The notes under the pieces were generated by a model. The model worked only from the letters and a program-made list of their open reading frames with translations. It searched no databases and was not told where the DNA came from. From NCBI GenBank assembly GCA_963558655.1, contig CAUWHJ010000002.1, forward strand, positions 62,001 through 126,000: 64,000 nucleotides of DNA, in the 5' to 3' direction. Each line of letters opens with the position of its first letter. Position 1 is the stretch's first letter. Both the position numbers and the translations under genes were made by a program. This DNA is from UMGS1590 sp963558655. Lineage in GTDB: Bacteria > Bacillota > Peptococcia > Peptococcales > Peptococcaceae. Positions 61,040 to 64,000 of the stretch are shown here, one piece after another.

Positions 61040-62230
61040 CTAATACACAATAGCATCTAAAATTCCATTAAGGTAGGCAATGACAATGCCATAATTGCTG
61101 ATTGGCACATGATATTTTTTTGCCTTTGTGATACGATTTTGCACCAGTTTACGATTAACCATACAAGCCCCACACTGAATGATGAGATCATAGGAAGAAA
61201 GATCCTCCGGAAAATCTGCGCCAGCAACCATCTCAATGGTGATGCCATCACCGACACGCTTCTTTAGCAGGCGTGGAATTTTTACACGCCCTATATCTTC
61301 TTCCAACGGCGCATGGCTGCATAGTTCTGCAATAAGGATATGAGCATCAGCCGGCAATGCTGCAATGGCTTTTGCACCTTCTATATAGGTTGGCAAGTCG
61401 CCTTTCAGCCCTGCAAAAAGAACAGAAAAAGAGGTGAGCCGCGATGCTTCTGGTTTGTGTTCATGCACATACGCAAAAACCTGCGAGTCTGTAATGATGA
61501 GCGCTGGTGGTTCTTTGAGCGCCGCCAACGCATCTTCTAAATGGTCCGGCGTTACCGAGAATATCATGCAGCGTTTATCCAAAAGTTCTCGAATGGTCTG
61601 CACTTGCGGCAGAATGAGACGTCCTTTGGGCGCCTGAATGTCCTGTGGCATCACCAGCAGCACAACATCACCATCGCTAACCAGCCCATGCGTGATTTCC
61701 GGTTCTTCTTTGTGGGGATTGACGGCTGCCAGTTTGTAGCGCAACGCCACCATATCGTCCGGTTTGGTAATATCTACACATAACACATCGTCATCCACCA
61801 ATTCAGAAATGGTTTTTAGCCATGCTTCGTCCGGTGTTCTGAGGTCGCATTTACTAACAACGGCAACTATGGGTGTTTGCTGTTCCTTAAAGCGTGCTAC
61901 CCACGTGGTTTCTTCTGTCAAATCTTGTGCATCAAAAACAATCACAGCTATGTCTGTTTTATCGGAGGCTTGTGCAGTGCGTTCCATCCGCAACGCACCA
62001 AGATCAGAAGACTGGTCATCAAAACCTGCTGTATCCAAGAGCGTGCATGGGCCAAGCCCATGCAGCTCTATGTTCTTTTGTACAACATCGGTTGTTGTTC
62101 CCGCTACCGGCGATACAATGGTCACGTCCTGTGCCGTAAACGCATTGATGAGGGTAGATTTGCCACTGTTACAGCGACCAAAAAAGCCAATATGCAAGCG
62201 ATTGGCAGTCGGTGTATCTTGCAGACTCAT
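61040..62230 (-). CDS. hydF: [FeFe]-hydrogenase maturation GTPase HydF
   Basis: Scaffold on which the 2Fe subcluster is assembled before transfer to HydA. The 396-residue protein has an N-terminal TrmE-like GTPase domain (GRCNSGKSTLINAF, LLDTAGFDD, VVSKCDL), a dimerisation domain and a C-terminal [4Fe-4S] domain with CSHAPLEEDIGRVKIP and CGACMVNRKL, matching the HydF CxH...CxxC ligands. GGAGG is 8 nt before the ATG at 62230; the ATG two codons earlier is too close. It follows hydG by 15 nt. Confidence 0.95.
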   Translation of the reverse strand: MSLQDTPTANRLHIGFFGRCNSGKSTLINAFTAQDVTIVSPVAGTTTDVVQKNIELHGLGPCTLLDTAGFDDQSSDLGALRMERTAQASDKTDIAVIVFDAQDLTEETTWVARFKEQQTPIVAVVSKCDLRTPDEAWLKTISELVDDDVLCVDITKPDDMVALRYKLAAVNPHKEEPEITHGLVSDGDVVLLVMPQDIQAPKGRLILPQVQTIRELLDKRCMIFSVTPDHLEDALAALKEPPALIITDSQVFAYVHEHKPEASRLTSFSVLFAGLKGDLPTYIEGAKAIAALPADAHILIAELCSHAPLEEDIGRVKIPRLLKKRVGDGITIEMVAGADFPEDLSSYDLIIQCGACMVNRKLVQNRITKAKKYHVPISNYGIVIAYLNGILDAIVY

Positions 62231-62245
62231 GACCATCTCCTCCTC

Positions 62246-63664
62246 TTAGAAGCGGAAGTCGCGTTCACCGTGTTCCATTTGCGCCAAATATTCTTCTGTC
62301 TTTTGACGAACATTATCGCGAGGAATTTGTTTCAGCTGTTCCTGAATAACTTTTTCACCAATAGCACGTGTTTCTGGAGAAGCATAATCCAAAAGGAATT
62401 CTTGCAGTGTCAAAAGAGCATTTGGATGGCAGCAGTTTTGAATTTCCCCTGCTTTGCACAAACTCATGAAGCGATCACCAGTACGCCCTGCACGATAGCA
62501 AGCTGTGCAGAAACTTGGAATGTAGCCCATACCCATCAGCCATTGAACCACTTCATCTAACGTGCGGTTGTCGCTGACATCAAACTGTGCAGAGTTTTCG
62601 TCTTCTGGTTCTGGTTCGGCATAACCGCCAACGCTGGTGCGGGAAGCACCACTGATCTGGCTGATACCAACGTGCAGCGCACGCGCACGCACTTCCTGAT
62701 TTTCACGCGTAGAGATAATCATGCCCGTGTAAGGAACGGCAATACGGATGCAAGCAATAATTTTAATAAAGGTATCGTCATCAATACCATTATCAAATTC
62801 ATCTGGATCAATATCGTCGGCGTGTTTCACACGAGGTACGCTGATGGTATGTGGTCCAACGCCATGAACAGCTTCCAAATGTTCGGCGTGCATCAACAGC
62901 CCTGCAAATTCGTAGCGATAAAGTTCCAAGCCAAACAATACACCCAGACCTACATCGTCAATGCCGCCTTCCATCGCACGGTCCATAGCTTCTGTATGCC
63001 AAGCGTAGTTGTGCTTTGGTCCGGTTGGATGAAGCTGTTCATAACTTTCTTTATGATAGGTTTCCTGGAAAAGAATATAGGTGCCAATGCCAGCTTCCTT
63101 GAGCATACGATATTCTTCTACCGTTGTTGCTGCAATATTAACATTCACACGACGAATCACCCCATTGTCATGGGTAGAATTGTAAATGGTGTGGATACAT
63201 TCAAGAATGTATTCGATTGGGTTGTTAACAGGGTCCTCGCCAGCTTCAATAGCCAAACGCTTGTGCCCCATGTCCTCCAATGCGCGCACCTCGGCAGCCA
63301 CTTCTTCCTGCGTTAATTTCTTACGCGCAATATGCTTGTTCTTTGCATGATATGGGCAATACACACAACCGTTGACACAGTAGTTGGACAGATACAATGG
63401 CGCAAACATCACAATACGGTCACCATAGAAATCCTTCTTAATCTGTTCAGCCAGCGCCATAATTTCCTTATTCTTTTCTGGATCATCGCAAGCCAACAGC
63501 ACAGAGGCTTCGCGGTGCGTCAAACCTTTACGCAGTTTGGCTTTTTCCAAAATTTGATCCACCAGTGCCAAATCATCCTTATGAGCATCTGCATAGGCTA
63601 AAGTTTCAAGGATCTCTTCATGATTAATAAATTCTTCTGCCTTCAACGATTTTGGATTATACAT
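62246..63664 (-). CDS. hydG: [FeFe]-hydrogenase maturase HydG (tyrosine lyase)
   Basis: Radical SAM enzyme that splits tyrosine to p-cresol, CO and cyanide for the H-cluster. The radical SAM motif is CVNGCVYC (CxxxCxxC), near residue 96, and the C-terminal auxiliary cluster region is CTACYRAGRTG then NCCHPNAL (CxxC-x22-C). AIEAGEDP and QISGASRTSVGGY are further family segments. At 472 aa it is full length. GAGAGGAG precedes the ATG. It lies between hydE and hydF. Confidence 0.96.
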   Translation of the reverse strand: MYNPKSLKAEEFINHEEILETLAYADAHKDDLALVDQILEKAKLRKGLTHREASVLLACDDPEKNKEIMALAEQIKKDFYGDRIVMFAPLYLSNYCVNGCVYCPYHAKNKHIARKKLTQEEVAAEVRALEDMGHKRLAIEAGEDPVNNPIEYILECIHTIYNSTHDNGVIRRVNVNIAATTVEEYRMLKEAGIGTYILFQETYHKESYEQLHPTGPKHNYAWHTEAMDRAMEGGIDDVGLGVLFGLELYRYEFAGLLMHAEHLEAVHGVGPHTISVPRVKHADDIDPDEFDNGIDDDTFIKIIACIRIAVPYTGMIISTRENQEVRARALHVGISQISGASRTSVGGYAEPEPEDENSAQFDVSDNRTLDEVVQWLMGMGYIPSFCTACYRAGRTGDRFMSLCKAGEIQNCCHPNALLTLQEFLLDYASPETRAIGEKVIQEQLKQIPRDNVRQKTEEYLAQMEHGERDFRF

Positions 63665-63709
63665 AAAAATTACTCCTCTCTTCTGGGGCAGCCCTCACAG
63701 GCTTACCCA

Positions 63710-64000
63710 TTAGATCTTATAGTCTCCTCTGTCCACAACCGCTTCATAACCAATACAATGAAGCCATTCGGACAATGCCGCCACATTTTCAGCGGCTTCT
63801 CCATCTAACGTCGCCTTGTTATCATACAAAGAATACTTCTTCCGCACTGAAAGTGGTGAAAGGTTTGGCATAAGCACATTCGCGCCCGCTTTAAGACCAG
63901 CTTCGCGTCCTCCAGGATCCAGCGTGGCCAACGCCGTAGTGGCCGGCAACAACACATGTGGCAACATCAAACGCACCACCGCCAGCAGCCAAAGTGTATC
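63710..64000 (-). CDS. hydE: [FeFe]-hydrogenase maturase HydE, C-terminal part (partial)
   Basis: The frame stays open to the window edge, so the gene continues beyond 64000. Visible residues include LLPATTALATLDPGGREAG, LKAGANVLMPNLSP and RKKYSLYDNKAT, the conserved HydE C-terminal TIM-barrel segments. HydE acts after HydG on the way to the dithiomethylamine-bridged 2Fe cluster. The N-terminal radical SAM motif is outside the window. It is followed by hydG after 45 nt. Confidence 0.92.
   Translation of the reverse strand, partial: DTLWLLAVVRLMLPHVLLPATTALATLDPGGREAGLKAGANVLMPNLSPLSVRKKYSLYDNKATLDGEAAENVAALSEWLHCIGYEAVVDRGDYKI

Noticed and set aside
1..64000. CRISPR array, tRNA/rRNA genes, insertion sequences or prophage
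   Set aside because: No regularly spaced repeats, tRNA-like cloverleaf, transposase, integrase or phage structural gene was recognised on either strand.

Overview
The window is a gene-dense piece of a bacterial chromosome, about 45% GC by eye, with nearly every gene on the minus strand. It suggests a strict anaerobe of the Bacillota, probably a clostridial or Peptococcaceae-like lineage; this is inferred from gene content, not from a marker gene. The support is a Firmicutes-type yhbY-proB-nadD-yqeK-rsfS block, LL-diaminopimelate aminotransferase, a T-box riboswitch, an SdpRI pair, GntR/YtrA-type ABC regulation, a trimeric [FeFe]-hydrogenase with its HydEFG maturases, and a heterodisulfide-reductase-like membrane module. 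No rRNA, tRNA, IS element, phage or CRISPR array was recognised.

Layout. 1-1.9 kb: purine nucleoside phosphorylase plus an MtnA-type sugar-phosphate isomerase. 1.9-9.4 kb: an apparent ten-gene operon transcribed yhbY-proB-nadD-yqeK-rsfS-murI-lipid kinase-dapL-ftsE-ftsX, mixing cell-wall precursor supply, NAD synthesis and division. 9.4-12.6 kb: coiled-coil M23 peptidase, RNase HI, a ferredoxin and a MenA-like prenyltransferase. 12.6-18.4 kb: an accessory redox/transport cluster (LysR, MFS, DASS carrier, an AprA/fumarate-reductase-like flavoprotein and its ferredoxin) with a 35-bp dyad centred about 66 bp upstream of the predicted start. 18.4-24.6 kb: ThiI, CoA-disulfide reductase with a rhodanese domain, and divergently a NarI-like membrane subunit with an HdrD-like Fe-S protein. 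24.7-33.3 kb: RNase HII, a membrane-anchored XRE protein, YbaN, a secreted NAGPA/copper-amine-oxidase-N protein, a TtcA-like PP-loop protein, ComM and an M29 aminopeptidase.

33.4-48.8 kb is an export and envelope-defence island. It holds an ABC exporter joined to a DUF1648 mini-protein, SdpR and SdpI; a MarR-controlled heterodimeric ABC exporter with an unusual repeat-bearing insertion; a third ABC system; an AgrCA/LytTR-type two-component system; and a GntR-controlled fourth ABC system. Each of three operons has a near-consensus promoter with a dyad on or beside it. 48.9-52.1 kb: a T-box-controlled ABC importer of the TrpXYZ type whose leader fits tRNA-Tyr better than tRNA-Trp, followed by xanthine phosphoribosyltransferase.

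53.3-64 kb is a complete [FeFe]-hydrogenase locus: a sensory (group C-like) hydrogenase with PAS domain, a SpoIIE-type phosphatase and a small 2Fe-2S protein; the catalytic HydA-HydB-HydD-HydC set of an NAD-linked, probably electron-bifurcating enzyme; and HydF, HydG and the 3' end of HydE. Sensor, enzyme and maturases side by side suggest a self-contained H2 sensing and turnover module. Two short genes below 60 codons (18465-18614 and 52963-53127) were found by direct reading. Many start codons were moved to agree with Shine-Dalgarno sites.
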